In this document: piece by piece, positions 28,731-37,782 of the stretch
Layout of the letters: the number at the start of each line of letters is the position of its first letter
How positions within the stretch are numbered: position 1 is the stretch's first letter
DNA from: Chitinophaga ginsengisoli
GTDB lineage: Bacteria > Bacteroidota > Bacteroidia > Chitinophagales > Chitinophagaceae
Assembly (NCBI RefSeq): GCF_003014595.1
Contig: NZ_PYGK01000004.1
Coordinates: 604,684 to 668,683, forward strand
Direction: 5' to 3'
DNA length: 64,000 bases
Translations under genes and position numbers: made by a program
The notes under the pieces: model-generated
What the model was told of the DNA's origin: nothing
Seen by the model: only the letters and a program-made list of their open reading frames with translations
The model's database searches: none

Positions 28731-29249
28731 ATGATTATACAAGCCTTGTTACAGGAGTTTGAGCATGAAGTGACCAGCACCAGGAAACTATTGCAGGCAG
28801 TGCCCGCAAAGGACATTGACTTTAAACCTTCGCCTATTTCGTGGACAATGGGTCAACTGGCACAGCATATTGCAACTATTTACTACTGGTATGTCGGTGC
28901 GCTCACTAAAGATGTTTATGATATGGCGTCTGATCGTTTGGAGCGTGGTGATCCAGCCGATATCCAGGCAACGCTTGCCTTGTTCGAAGCGAATGTTGAG
29001 AAGGCAAGGGCCGCGTTGAAAACAGTGACGGAGGAAAGTCTGCAAACACAATGGACGATGAAAGTAGGCGAACGTACCGTGTTGGGGCCGCTTCCCCGTG
29101 GTGGTGTTTTAAGGGGCTTTCTCTTTAATCATATCTATCACCATCGCGGTGAAATGATGGTTTATCTACGCGCGACGGGAAATGTTGTTCCGGGCATGTA
29201 TGGTCCGACGTATGAGCAGGAGCAAGCCATGAGAAATGCTGTCAAATAA
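28731..29249 (+). CDS. DinB-family protein
   Basis: 172 aa from the ATG at 28731. Four-helix DinB/YfiT-like fold with three metal-binding histidines expected in QLAQHIA and NHIYHHRGE. Members are metal-dependent thiol transferases or of unknown role. Ends at a strong terminator. Confidence 0.85.
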   Translation: MIIQALLQEFEHEVTSTRKLLQAVPAKDIDFKPSPISWTMGQLAQHIATIYYWYVGALTKDVYDMASDRLERGDPADIQATLALFEANVEKARAALKTVTEESLQTQWTMKVGERTVLGPLPRGGVLRGFLFNHIYHHRGEMMVYLRATGNVVPGMYGPTYEQEQAMRNAVK

Positions 29250-29262
29250 GTTTGGGTATAAT

Positions 29263-29292
29263 AAAAATGCTCCGTTGTAACGGAGCATTTTT
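29263..29292. terminator. Strong bidirectional terminator
   Basis: AAAAATGCTCCGT pairs perfectly (13 bp, 4-nt loop) with ACGGAGCATTTTT. T tracts occur on both strands, so it can end both dinB and the convergent lanthipeptide transcript. Confidence 0.92.
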
Positions 29293-29349
29293 ATGAATTG
29301 TAACGTTACGCTTGCCGTGTCGTGTTTGTACGCGGAAGCTAGTCAGAGT

Positions 29350-29517
29350 TTAGCAATCACAAAGGGTTTCTCCACGGGAGCAGGTAGGGCAGGAGGTCTC
29401 AGCGAGGGAGGTTAAACAGATGCGGTCTCCTTTTAGTGCGTCCTCTCTTAATTTGCTGAGATTTGCAATCTTCACCTTTTTCAGTTGGAGTTTTTTCTGA
29501 GTTGTGACTTTTTTCAT
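29350..29517 (-). CDS. Class I lanthipeptide-type precursor peptide
   Basis: 55-aa peptide starting at the ATG at 29517. The leader has KKLQLKKVKIANLSKL, which matches the KKLxLKKxKIAxLS leader of Bacteroidota lanthipeptide precursors. The core after KGDR is short and rich in Cys, Ser and Thr: cysteines at 34, 43, 46, 53 and 55, with ICLTSLAETSCPTC and GETLCDC. That supplies five thiols and seven Ser/Thr for (methyl)lanthionine rings. I see no LanB/LanC, LanM, protease or exporter gene in the window, so it is an orphan here. It converges on dinB and shares its terminator. Confidence 0.8.
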   Translation of the reverse strand: MKKVTTQKKLQLKKVKIANLSKLREDALKGDRICLTSLAETSCPTCSRGETLCDC

Positions 29518-29973
29518 AAAACGTAATATTTGAATGATCCTCTCCTGTCTTCAGCTTGGGATGCTATGCCATGGAGTGGTAGTTCAGCATATATAATAAA
29601 AGATCCAGTGAATATCTTCCACAGCAACCCCTTTGGGTATTGTGGTCTTTTGTTTATTACAGGTGATGTATATGGTGAAGGAGTTTAATACCAGGATAAC
29701 AGCAAATGGATTTTGTCTCCATAGGGTTAAGCATTTGAGGGTTAAGGAATTAGTTGCCTTACTAATTTATTGATTTTTTTTCAATGTTGAAAATTCTATT
29801 TATAAACAAAGCCTGCATCCGGAAATATGGCCTCCTGTAAAGGGGTATAATTACCTGTTCCGTTTTTTGGCGATAGTGACACGCGGTAGAAAAAGGTACA
29901 CCATCGTTCCTGAAAGAAGTATGTGCAATCGCAATCATTTTGTATTTTCCGCAGTATAAGTTATCGTTTAAAA
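29518..29973. other. Intergenic region upstream of the lanthipeptide gene and GH43
   Basis: 456 bp without a supported gene; the lanthipeptide and GH43 promoters must lie here. Visible features are AATTAGT-TGCCTT-ACTAATT (7-bp dyad near 29749-29768) and a direct repeat of GGGTTAAG about 15 bp apart just before it. Confidence 0.4.
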
Positions 29974-31488
29974 ATGAAGTGTTATTTTAACAACCTATTA
30001 TTGCTGATCGGCCTTTTATGCGTTTGGCCTTTTGATACTATGAAAGGGCAGGCCAATACCAGTGCTTTTATCTCCGGCGACTTTGCTGATCCATCCATCA
30101 TTAAAGTAAAGAAGAAATATTATGCTGTGGGTACTTCTTCTGAATGGGCACCGCATTTTCCTATCTATACGTCCGGCAATCTACGTGACTGGAAACAGGT
30201 AGGCTATGTGTTTGACAAAGCGCCTGAATGGACTTCCGGCTCATTCTGGGCGCCTGAATATTATTTCCACAACAACACTTATTACATTTACTATACAGCC
30301 CGGCGGAAGGCAGATAACGTTTCCTGCATAGGCGTTGCTACTTCAAAATATCCTGACAGAGGATTCAAAGATCAGGGCGTTATTATCAGCTTTGGTAAGG
30401 AAGCGATTGACGGATTTGTGTATAATGATAACGGTCAATTGTATATCACTTTTAAAGCTTATGGGCTTGATAAGCGACCAATCGAAATTCTGGGTAGCAG
30501 GTTGTCAGCTGATGGCTTGAAGCTGGAAGGCGAGGTATTCTCTCTTTTGAAAGATACTAACCGTATGGGAATGGAAGGACAAAGCATTTTGCATAAAGAC
30601 GGTTTCTACTATTTATTCTATTCCGCCGGTGATTGCTGTGGTGGAGGTTGCAGCTACAATGTGCGTGTAGCCAGGTCAAAGGAGTTTAAAGGTCCTTATG
30701 AGGAATATAGCCAGAATCCTGTATTACAGACAAACGAACGCTGGAAGTGTCCGGGTCATGGAACATTTGTGAAGAAGGACGATGGAAAGTACATGTATAT
30801 TTATCACGCTTATAATAAGCAGAACAATGTGTTTACCGGTCGTGAAGGAATGCTGGCAGAATTGGTATGGGGAAATAATGATGCCTGGCCTTCTTTTATA
30901 AGTCAGCAGACAGATAATCGTTCAACCGGCAATATAACTGCCTCTTTTGAGGGACAGAAGATAGCGCTTTACTGGCAATGGGATTTCCGCAATGCAACGC
31001 CTGTCATACGTCAGGAGAAAGGAAAGCTCCATCTGTCGGGAACAAGTAAAGAGGGAAATAACACAGGTGTCGTATTAACGGTTCGCCCGGTAAGCAACCA
31101 TTTTGATATGACCACTACGGTTGCAAATAGTAATGCAGCGCTTAAAGGACTGGCCTTTTATGGCGATGCGAATGCAGCGATTGGGGTAGGTGCCGTGAAT
31201 GATAAGGTGGAATTCTGGATGGTGAAAGATAATAATAGAACTGTATTAGCTACGCAGGGGATAGAGGCGGGTGTGCCTGTTCAGTTAAAATTCACAATGA
31301 AGCCAGACCTGACCTGCGAAGTGTTTTACAGGCAGACGGGGAATGACTGGCAGCAAATAGCTCCTGAGATAAAACAAGATGTGAGCTTTTTGCCACAGTG
31401 GGATAGGAGTCCGCGGGCGGGTTTGCATTTTAAAGGGGATTCAAACCTGGAAGCAGCTTTCTCTGGCTTTGAGATGGTGAACCGATAA
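29974..31488 (+). CDS. Glycoside hydrolase family 43 with C-terminal beta-sandwich domain
   Basis: 504 aa from the ATG at 29974, which begins a signal peptide (to about residue 27). GH43 propeller: base Asp in FADPSI, modulating Asp in EAIDGFVY, acid Glu in MGMEGQSI. The C-terminal 170 residues look like the concanavalin-like domain of beta-xylosidase-type GH43 proteins (YWQWDFRNATPVI onward). Probably exported beta-xylosidase or arabinofuranosidase. It stands alone, without SusCD. Confidence 0.9.
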   Translation: MKCYFNNLLLLIGLLCVWPFDTMKGQANTSAFISGDFADPSIIKVKKKYYAVGTSSEWAPHFPIYTSGNLRDWKQVGYVFDKAPEWTSGSFWAPEYYFHNNTYYIYYTARRKADNVSCIGVATSKYPDRGFKDQGVIISFGKEAIDGFVYNDNGQLYITFKAYGLDKRPIEILGSRLSADGLKLEGEVFSLLKDTNRMGMEGQSILHKDGFYYLFYSAGDCCGGGCSYNVRVARSKEFKGPYEEYSQNPVLQTNERWKCPGHGTFVKKDDGKYMYIYHAYNKQNNVFTGREGMLAELVWGNNDAWPSFISQQTDNRSTGNITASFEGQKIALYWQWDFRNATPVIRQEKGKLHLSGTSKEGNNTGVVLTVRPVSNHFDMTTTVANSNAALKGLAFYGDANAAIGVGAVNDKVEFWMVKDNNRTVLATQGIEAGVPVQLKFTMKPDLTCEVFYRQTGNDWQQIAPEIKQDVSFLPQWDRSPRAGLHFKGDSNLEAAFSGFEMVNR

Positions 31489-31606
31489 TTAGTGATCGTA
31501 AGCTTTGATATTGATAACTAAGCATTGATAAACGAACCATTCACATAAAGTGCAGGTGTGATGTTATGTTATAATTATTGTATATATCGTCGTATAAAAA
31601 TGAGAC

Positions 31607-32338
31607 ATGAATCTTAGAACATCTATACTCTTATTTATTCCCCTATTATCTGGCTGTTCAGCTGGGGTTAAAACTGATATCAAATCCGTCAGCAAAACAG
31701 TCACCACTACTGAGTATTTAGTTTTAAATGAAGACTTTGCGAGGCTTGACACTATACACAAACAAAGAACGATTGAAAAATATGACAGCAATAATAACGT
31801 GCTGGAGGAGATGGATTTCCTTGGAAAGGACCTGACCTGTATAGGCGGATATATTTATAAATATAATGATGATGGGAAAAAGGTGGAAGAATATTCTGTA
31901 AACAAGGAAAATGAAGTTGTTTGTAAGGAAATCTTTTCATATTCAAATAATGCATGTGAAAAGATTAGAATTTTTGCTGATGGTAAGAGAACACGGAGTG
32001 GAAGTAGTTATTATGATGCCAAAGGAAATCAAGTGAAACAAATCCATTATTATCAGGATAGCACTATCATGATGGAAACTTATTATAAATATAATTCAGC
32101 AAAACAGGAAATAGAACAGGGAGGAACCTTAGATGGCAAGCCCAAGTCCATCAGATTTAGGAAATATGACAGCAACGCTAACATATCCGAGCAAAGGACC
32201 GTTGATAAAAACGGTAATGAGTCTATTGAGAAATTTGCCTATGAGGGGTTTGATAATAAAGGTAATTGGACAGTCCGCAAAAGTACTATAGATAATATAC
32301 CACATTCAGTCACAATGCAAAGCATTGAGTATAAGTAA
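31607..32338 (+). CDS. Hypothetical lipoprotein with YD/RHS-like repeats
   Basis: 243 aa; lipobox LLSGC gives Cys17. The mature part has repeated KYDSNNNVLEE, KYNDDGKKVEE, YYDAKGNQVKQ and KYDSNANISEQ units, the beta-strand repeats seen in RHS/YD-type and 'toxin-antitoxin wrapping' proteins. Here there are only about six units. AT-richer than its neighbours. Function unknown. Confidence 0.75.
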   Translation: MNLRTSILLFIPLLSGCSAGVKTDIKSVSKTVTTTEYLVLNEDFARLDTIHKQRTIEKYDSNNNVLEEMDFLGKDLTCIGGYIYKYNDDGKKVEEYSVNKENEVVCKEIFSYSNNACEKIRIFADGKRTRSGSSYYDAKGNQVKQIHYYQDSTIMMETYYKYNSAKQEIEQGGTLDGKPKSIRFRKYDSNANISEQRTVDKNGNESIEKFAYEGFDNKGNWTVRKSTIDNIPHSVTMQSIEYK

Positions 32339-32497
32339 TGCGCTGCACTACTCCTGCGAAATGAGCAACGAACAACTAAATATGGCTTTAGAGGAGGAAA
32401 AGAAGTTCAAAAGAGACACAATAGGAATAATAGTGATGAACAATCGAAGAGCATTGTAACGTATGATGACGAATTCCGGGCATAGTCTATGCTGACC

Positions 32498-33505
32498 TTA
32501 GATATTAACTACAAGTTTGCCTGTAGTAGCACCACTTTCAATTGCTTTATAAGCAGCCTCTGCTTCCCCGAGTGCCAACGTTCTTTTGTCCAGCAACGGT
32601 TTCAGTTGACCATTCTCTGCAAGTCTTGCCGCCTCCCGTAGGATATCTCCGTGATGTTTCATCCCTTTGCCTGTGAGCATGGGCAGCAGCGTAAATACGC
32701 CGGAATAAGTAGCTCCTCTGAAAGAGAGTGGCGCCAGACTGTGGCTTCCCCAGCCCAATGCACTTACAACATGACCGGTATAGTTACGTACGGCTTCGAA
32801 TGATTTGTCAAGTGTTTCGCCGCCAACAGTATCAAAGACGATATCAAATCCTTCTCCGGCGGTATATTTTTCAACATAATCCTTTACAGACAGACTATTA
32901 TAATCTATGGGTGTAGCGCCCAGACTTTCTATTACCTGCAATGACTTGCTGCTGCCGGTAGCGAACACAGATGCACCAAATGAACGTGCCAGCTGTATCG
33001 CCACATGTCCGATACCACCAGCGCCGCCATGGATCAGTACACGCTGATCTGCTTTCACATTCGCCCGGTCAACGAGGCCTTCCCAGGCAGTAATAAATAC
33101 CAGTGGTAAAGCTGCCGCTTCCCGCATACTGAGATTAGCCGGTTTGAGCGCCAGCAGGTCGGCATCTACCGCAGCATATTCCGCCAGTGTACCTTGCCTG
33201 CCACCGATACCACCAGCCATACCATATACTTCATCGCCAGTTTTGAATGAGGTCACTCCTTCGCCGGTACTTACGACCACTCCCGCAAGGTCGAGTCCCA
33301 GTATAGCTGGTACCAGCTGTTTCGCATGCTTTCCCTCACCACGTTTGATTTTCGTATCCAGGGGATTAATGCCACTGGCAGCAATCCTTACAAGCACCTG
33401 CCCTTTCGCTGGAGCGGGAACAGGTAATTCCTTCAGTTTGAACGCCTCTCCATAGTTCTCGAGTACCATTGCTTTCATATAATTGTTTGTTTGTGCTGTT
33501 TGCAT
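32498..33505 (-). CDS. Zinc-less medium-chain alcohol dehydrogenase / quinone oxidoreductase-like
   Basis: 335 aa from the ATG at 33505. MDR fold: GroES-like N-terminus and Rossmann motif HGGAGGIGHVAIQLA. The structural zinc cysteines are absent, as in quinone oxidoreductase and related NADPH-dependent reductases. It is divergent from an AraC regulator 84 bp away, a common pairing in which the regulator senses the substrate. Confidence 0.9.
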   Translation of the reverse strand: MQTAQTNNYMKAMVLENYGEAFKLKELPVPAPAKGQVLVRIAASGINPLDTKIKRGEGKHAKQLVPAILGLDLAGVVVSTGEGVTSFKTGDEVYGMAGGIGGRQGTLAEYAAVDADLLALKPANLSMREAAALPLVFITAWEGLVDRANVKADQRVLIHGGAGGIGHVAIQLARSFGASVFATGSSKSLQVIESLGATPIDYNSLSVKDYVEKYTAGEGFDIVFDTVGGETLDKSFEAVRNYTGHVVSALGWGSHSLAPLSFRGATYSGVFTLLPMLTGKGMKHHGDILREAARLAENGQLKPLLDKRTLALGEAEAAYKAIESGATTGKLVVNI

Positions 33506-33588
33506 TGTTGAAAATTTAATAGCAAAATTGTACAATTCAGGAATCTCATTTGGGGTATTAATTTGCTATAAAGGTGTATTTTTATGCC

Positions 33589-34431
33589 ATGGTGAAGGCA
33601 CATTTATACGAACCCTTCGAGATAGCGCTTTCGGAACCGATGGATGAATGTCCGAGGCCGATCCATTCTCATAGTTTTTTTGAGCTGATATATATCGTTT
33701 CCGGAAAGGGAAGGCACTTTGTCAATGAATCCAGTTTTCATTACTCACCTGGTCATTTATTCCTTATTACCCCCGGGGATTCACATCACTTTGACATACA
33801 AAAACAGACAACATTGCTGTTTGTTCGTTTTAATGAATCCTATATCGGTTCTTCCAAATTACAGGAGCGCTCCCGTCAGGGTATTGCCTACATATTAAAA
33901 AATGCGAACCACGACTCAGAGAGTCTGCTGAATAGTAAGGGCGATCAGATAGTGGCAAAGTCGATCATGGAAGCCATCATCAGAGAGCATAGTGAGCGTG
34001 ATTTTTATCACCAGGAGTTATTGCTGCAGTTTATCGACACTATTCTTATGCTGATCGTTCGCAATATCACGACCCGCTTACCAGAGAAAGTAAATGAAAA
34101 CACAGATGAAAAGGCGTTGGAAATTCTGCAATACGTTCAGGCAAATATCGCAGCTCCCGAAAAGATAAGGGCTAAAGTGATCAGTAAGCAATTCGGTATA
34201 TCCGAAAATTATCTTGGGCGGTATTTTAAGAAACAGACCAATGAAACACTGCAGGAATATATCATACGCTATAAGTTGCGCATGGCTGAAAGTCGATTAT
34301 TGCATAGTAATATGCGACTAAATGAAATTGCAGACAGTCTGGGCTTCACAGATAAAAGCCATCTGAACCGGCTGTTTAAAAAGTATAATGGCGTCAGCCC
34401 TGCACAGTATAGGAAGCAGCAGCAGATATAG
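33589..34431 (+). CDS. AraC-family regulator with N-terminal cupin
   Basis: 280 aa from the ATG at 33589 (an in-frame GTG at 33574 would add five residues). N-terminal cupin (HSHSFFELIYIVSGKG, HYSPGHLFLITPGD) and C-terminal AraC helix-turn-helix domain (ISKQFGISENYLGRYFKKQT to SLGFTDKSHLNRLFKKY). Likely controls the divergent dehydrogenase. Confidence 0.92.
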   Translation: MVKAHLYEPFEIALSEPMDECPRPIHSHSFFELIYIVSGKGRHFVNESSFHYSPGHLFLITPGDSHHFDIQKQTTLLFVRFNESYIGSSKLQERSRQGIAYILKNANHDSESLLNSKGDQIVAKSIMEAIIREHSERDFYHQELLLQFIDTILMLIVRNITTRLPEKVNENTDEKALEILQYVQANIAAPEKIRAKVISKQFGISENYLGRYFKKQTNETLQEYIIRYKLRMAESRLLHSNMRLNEIADSLGFTDKSHLNRLFKKYNGVSPAQYRKQQQI

Positions 34432-34487
34432 CGTCGGCATCGTATGTAAAAGGACACTTTGATGTAGATATTTTTGGAGCAATAAAA

Positions 34488-34509
34488 AGACGCGATGAGA
34501 ATCGCGTCT
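34488..34509 (-). terminator. Terminator of the yceI-like gene
   Basis: AGACGCGAT-TCTC-ATCGCGTCT on the minus strand is a 9-bp perfect stem followed by TTTTTATT. Confidence 0.85.
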
Positions 34510-34545
34510 ATATGAACCAGCGTAAAATGTTTTCAGGCTGGAAGA

Positions 34546-35070
34546 CTATGCCTGTATTAGCTCAATATTCATATCCAGCTTCACCTCTTCACCGATTATC
34601 AGATTACCAGCCTCTGTTAGCATACTCCATGTCAGGCCGAAGTCTTTTCTATTGATTTTTCCGTTCAGCTCAAATCCTGCCCTTGTGTCGCCGAAACGTC
34701 CTTGTCCTACACCTGTGAAATCTGCTTCCAGGCTGACTTCCTTTGTGACATTACGAATGGTCAGGTTGCCGCTAAGTTTATTGCCAATCAGCCTGCCCTT
34801 GAAGCTGATGGTCGGAAATCGTTGCACGTCAAAGAATAGTTCAGAGCGAAGATGTGCGTCACGTTCGGCATTGTTGGTATTAAAACTGTCAGTCTGAATC
34901 TCAAAATCTACTGTTGCACCCTCAAAGTTATCTGGAGATAAGCTATAAGCCTGGCCTTCAAAGTGCAGGAATGCTCCGGAAACATTGGCAATTGCCATAT
35001 GTCTTATCTTGAATCCTACGGATGAGTGTCCGGCATCAACTTTCCATGTTGCTTTAGTTTGGTCTTTCAT
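34546..35070 (-). CDS. YceI-family lipid-binding protein
   Basis: 174 aa from the ATG at 35070, starting MKDQTKATWKVDAGHSSVGF, the usual YceI N-terminus (WxxDxxHSxVxFxVxH). YceI proteins are lipocalin-like barrels that bind polyisoprenoids. No signal peptide is seen here, so this copy is cytoplasmic. It follows a Crp-like regulator on the same strand by 99 bp. Confidence 0.9.
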   Translation of the reverse strand: MKDQTKATWKVDAGHSSVGFKIRHMAIANVSGAFLHFEGQAYSLSPDNFEGATVDFEIQTDSFNTNNAERDAHLRSELFFDVQRFPTISFKGRLIGNKLSGNLTIRNVTKEVSLEADFTGVGQGRFGDTRAGFELNGKINRKDFGLTWSMLTEAGNLIIGEEVKLDMNIELIQA

Positions 35071-35169
35071 ACTACTGCTTTTGTTTAGAAGATGAAGCAA
35101 AAGTACTTCGGTCGCTGTATCCCGCTAATAAAGCAGATTAGTATAAAGAACGAAAGAAATTAATCCAGG

Positions 35170-35757
35170 TTAAGTCGTTTTTCGGGAAAGGTGCTTTCTT
35201 ATCTTACTTAAAAATTCCGGAGTGATGCCAAGATAGGAGGCAATATACTTCTGAGGCAGGTATTGCTCAATACCCGGAAAGGTTTCCTGCAATTTTAGAT
35301 AACGCTGTTCTGCCGGAATGGAGTGACTTTCAACAAAGCGCATTTGCTGCCGCATCAGGGCTGTCTGAAATAGATTACGGAAATACCGCTCAAACTTCAG
35401 ATACTTGTCCAATAATTGATGCTGCATTAACCTGGGCAATAACAACAGTTCCCCATCACTCAGCCCCTTTGTGGTTAAGGGCGTAACAGGTTCTGAACTT
35501 AAACTGTACAGATCTCCCGACCACCAGCCTGGTGCTGCAAAACGGATCACATGATCGGCTCCTTCTGTGTCAGTATAATAGGTGAGCGTATATCCTTTAT
35601 TTACAAATGCCAGATAACGGGCTGGGTCGCCACTTTGCACGATGGTTTCTCCCTGTTTAAAAGGTCTTGCAATTAAACCGGACTCCAGGAAGGCGATTTC
35701 TTCTGATGTAGGTTCAATGAATTGTCTCATATGAGTTAGCAGTAACTGAATATTCAT
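35170..35757 (-). CDS. Crp/Fnr-family regulator
   Basis: 195 aa. cAMP-binding-like jelly roll at about residues 20-120 (KQGETIVQSGDPARYLAFVNKGY) and a short C-terminal helix-turn-helix with YIASYLGITPEFLSKIRK. This is the common Bacteroidota form. Probably controls the following YceI gene. Confidence 0.88.
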   Translation of the reverse strand: MNIQLLLTHMRQFIEPTSEEIAFLESGLIARPFKQGETIVQSGDPARYLAFVNKGYTLTYYTDTEGADHVIRFAAPGWWSGDLYSLSSEPVTPLTTKGLSDGELLLLPRLMQHQLLDKYLKFERYFRNLFQTALMRQQMRFVESHSIPAEQRYLKLQETFPGIEQYLPQKYIASYLGITPEFLSKIRKHLSRKTT

Positions 35758-35936
35758 GGCTATGGTTAAAGCAAGGCAATCTTGGGTCTAAAATACACAA
35801 GGAACTGCAGAAATGGTTGCCGGAACCAATAATAATATAAAACAGCGGTGGAATTGTATAACAATTAGTTCGGAATTACCGTTATTTTTGTGCCACTACC
35901 GACGCTACCTTTCTCCAGGAAGCAAAGGTCACTTTG

Positions 35937-36386
35937 ATGAAAAGGAATATGTTCATACGACGCCTGAAGGCAACACTGCTATTAACTGTATTTTTGCTGA
36001 ATACGGTTGTGGGTGTTGCATGTGCAGTAGGGCTGGATATGGGCTTCAATTCCACCCATCATCATGAGCATAAGGAAACGGCCACCACTGAAGGAAAAGG
36101 CGTACATCATCATGCTGAAAGCAGTCATCATCACCATCATCAGAAGAAACAGAAGGATAACTGTTGCAATGATAATGTGATGAAATTTGTCCAGACAGAC
36201 AAATCGCTGTCTCCTATCCTGGATTTTAGCAGCCATCCGACATACTGCATTCTATTCATTTCCACATTCCACAATATTGATGTATGGGTTTCATCACGGG
36301 TAAAGGCAGATAACAGGTATTTTGCCAGGAGTTATCATCCTCCCATACCAGACATTCGCATAGCCATACAGAGTTTTCAGATTTGA
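35937..36386 (+). CDS. HYC_CC_PP-family protein
   Basis: 149 aa, ATG at 35937 after an alternative TTG. Signal peptide or membrane anchor, then a His-rich stretch (HHHEHKE, HHHAESSHHHHHQKK) and the CC segment KDNCCNDNVMKFVQTDK, ending in a PP motif (SYHPPIPDIRIAI). This is the pattern of the HYC_CC_PP family, often near metal-handling genes. The His and Cys content suggests metal binding in the periplasm. Confidence 0.7.
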   Translation: MKRNMFIRRLKATLLLTVFLLNTVVGVACAVGLDMGFNSTHHHEHKETATTEGKGVHHHAESSHHHHHQKKQKDNCCNDNVMKFVQTDKSLSPILDFSSHPTYCILFISTFHNIDVWVSSRVKADNRYFARSYHPPIPDIRIAIQSFQI

Positions 36387-36519
36387 TTGAATGTTTTTAC
36401 AAGGTATACAGGGTATTGCCCTGGAGCATACATATTTTTAAAAACATCGGCAGGCGTATATTCTTCCTTACAGGGAGGGCCCTGCTGTTAATCAATTCAT
36501 AAACGAAAGAAATCGATCA

Positions 36520-37107
36520 ATGAAACACATCATTCTAATGGCCGCCGCCAGTACAATATTTTTTGCAGCCTGTAACAACGGTAACAATGAGTCAAAAACA
36601 GGTAGTGATACTACGCAATCAACCCAGGCCTCTGCCAGTAACACACCTGCAACAGCAGATAATCAGCAATCAGCGTCTTCTATTAAAGGGATTGTTAGCA
36701 GTTACCTCGAAATGAAAAATGCATTGGCGGGTGATAATGACAAAGGTACAGCTGCTGCCGGTGATGCGATGGTTACAGCATTTCAGCAGTTTGATAAATC
36801 ATCACTCACTGCAGAACAAAAGAAGAATTATGAAGATATAGAGAGTGATGCTAAGGAGCATGCGGAGCATATTGGAAAGAATGCCGGCAATATCAAACAT
36901 CAACGTGAACACTTTGATATGCTGAGTAAAGATATGTATGAACTTGTGAAGACGTTCGGTGGGGGACAACATCTCTATTATGATCATTGCCCGATGTACA
37001 ACAATGGAAAAGGTGCTGACTGGATCAGTGAAACAAAGGAAATTGCCAACCCCTATTTAGGGAAGGAAATGCCAACCTGTGGTACAGTAAAGGAAGAACT
37101 AAAATAG
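36520..37107 (+). CDS. DUF3347-domain lipoprotein
   Basis: 195 aa; signal peptide ends in FFAAC (Cys18). After a Ser/Thr/Gln-rich linker, a DUF3347 domain covers about residues 53-195 with the characteristic LYYDHCPMYNNGKGADWIS and EMPTCGTV. Such domains occur in or with copper/silver efflux proteins (CusB-like). Near to HYC_CC_PP and heme-binding genes, it fits a periplasmic metal-handling unit. Confidence 0.85.
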   Translation: MKHIILMAAASTIFFAACNNGNNESKTGSDTTQSTQASASNTPATADNQQSASSIKGIVSSYLEMKNALAGDNDKGTAAAGDAMVTAFQQFDKSSLTAEQKKNYEDIESDAKEHAEHIGKNAGNIKHQREHFDMLSKDMYELVKTFGGGQHLYYDHCPMYNNGKGADWISETKEIANPYLGKEMPTCGTVKEELK

Positions 37108-37113
37108 AGCAAC

Positions 37114-37578
37114 ATGCGTCAAACAAAGAAATGGCTGTTAATGCTATTCGTTGCTTTCGCTGTTATTCAGTTTATACAACCTGCCCGCAATACAAGCGGG
37201 CAGGTGTTACAGACAGATATCACAAACGTGTACCCGGTCCCTGCCAGGGTGCAGGCGATTTTACAATCTGCCTGTTATGACTGTCATAGCAATGATACCC
37301 GATATCCCTGGTATTCCTACATACAACCTGCCGGCTGGTGGTTGGCACATCATATCAGCGAAGGGAAGGAGGAGCTTAATTTTAGTGATTTCGGATCTTA
37401 CTCGTCCAAAAGGAGGATTAACAAACTTCGGGCAATCGAAAACAGCGTTAATGATGGTACTATGCCTTTATCATCTTATACCTTATTGCACAAGGATGCG
37501 CGGCTGACAGGAGAGAAGAGGCAACTGATAACAGCATGGATAGGGAAACTCACGGACAGTCTTGCTACAGCGAATTAA
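37114..37578 (+). CDS. Heme-binding-domain protein (CxxCH)
   Basis: 154 aa with N-terminal membrane anchor or signal (residues 6-22). Contains C54-x-x-C57-H58 (ACYDCHSN) and the WYSYIQPAGWWLAHHI segment of the small cytochrome-like heme-binding domain (PF14376 type). Starts 6 bp after the DUF3347 gene, so the two are co-transcribed. Likely a periplasmic c-type heme protein. Confidence 0.88.
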   Translation: MRQTKKWLLMLFVAFAVIQFIQPARNTSGQVLQTDITNVYPVPARVQAILQSACYDCHSNDTRYPWYSYIQPAGWWLAHHISEGKEELNFSDFGSYSSKRRINKLRAIENSVNDGTMPLSSYTLLHKDARLTGEKRQLITAWIGKLTDSLATAN

Positions 37579-37782
37579 ACGGCTATATTCATTATGGGCG
37601 TATCAGAACAGTAGTCCTGGAGATTGGCGTAAAGTATAATATAGTAGGATTTTAGATGTACGATTATTGCGAAATACACATTGTTCATTAAATTGAGATA
37701 TTCTATAAACGGCAATGAATGTATAGACCAGCGTCCGTACCTTTAAGCCAGAACCAAAATGCCCACGCATCCGGAATAAACT

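Noticed and set aside
37178..37204. Perfect 10-bp inverted repeat (ACCTGCCCGC with GCGGGCAGGT) that looks like a terminator
   Set aside because: It lies inside the heme-binding gene and encodes conserved-looking signal/linker residues (PARNTSGQ); no T tract.
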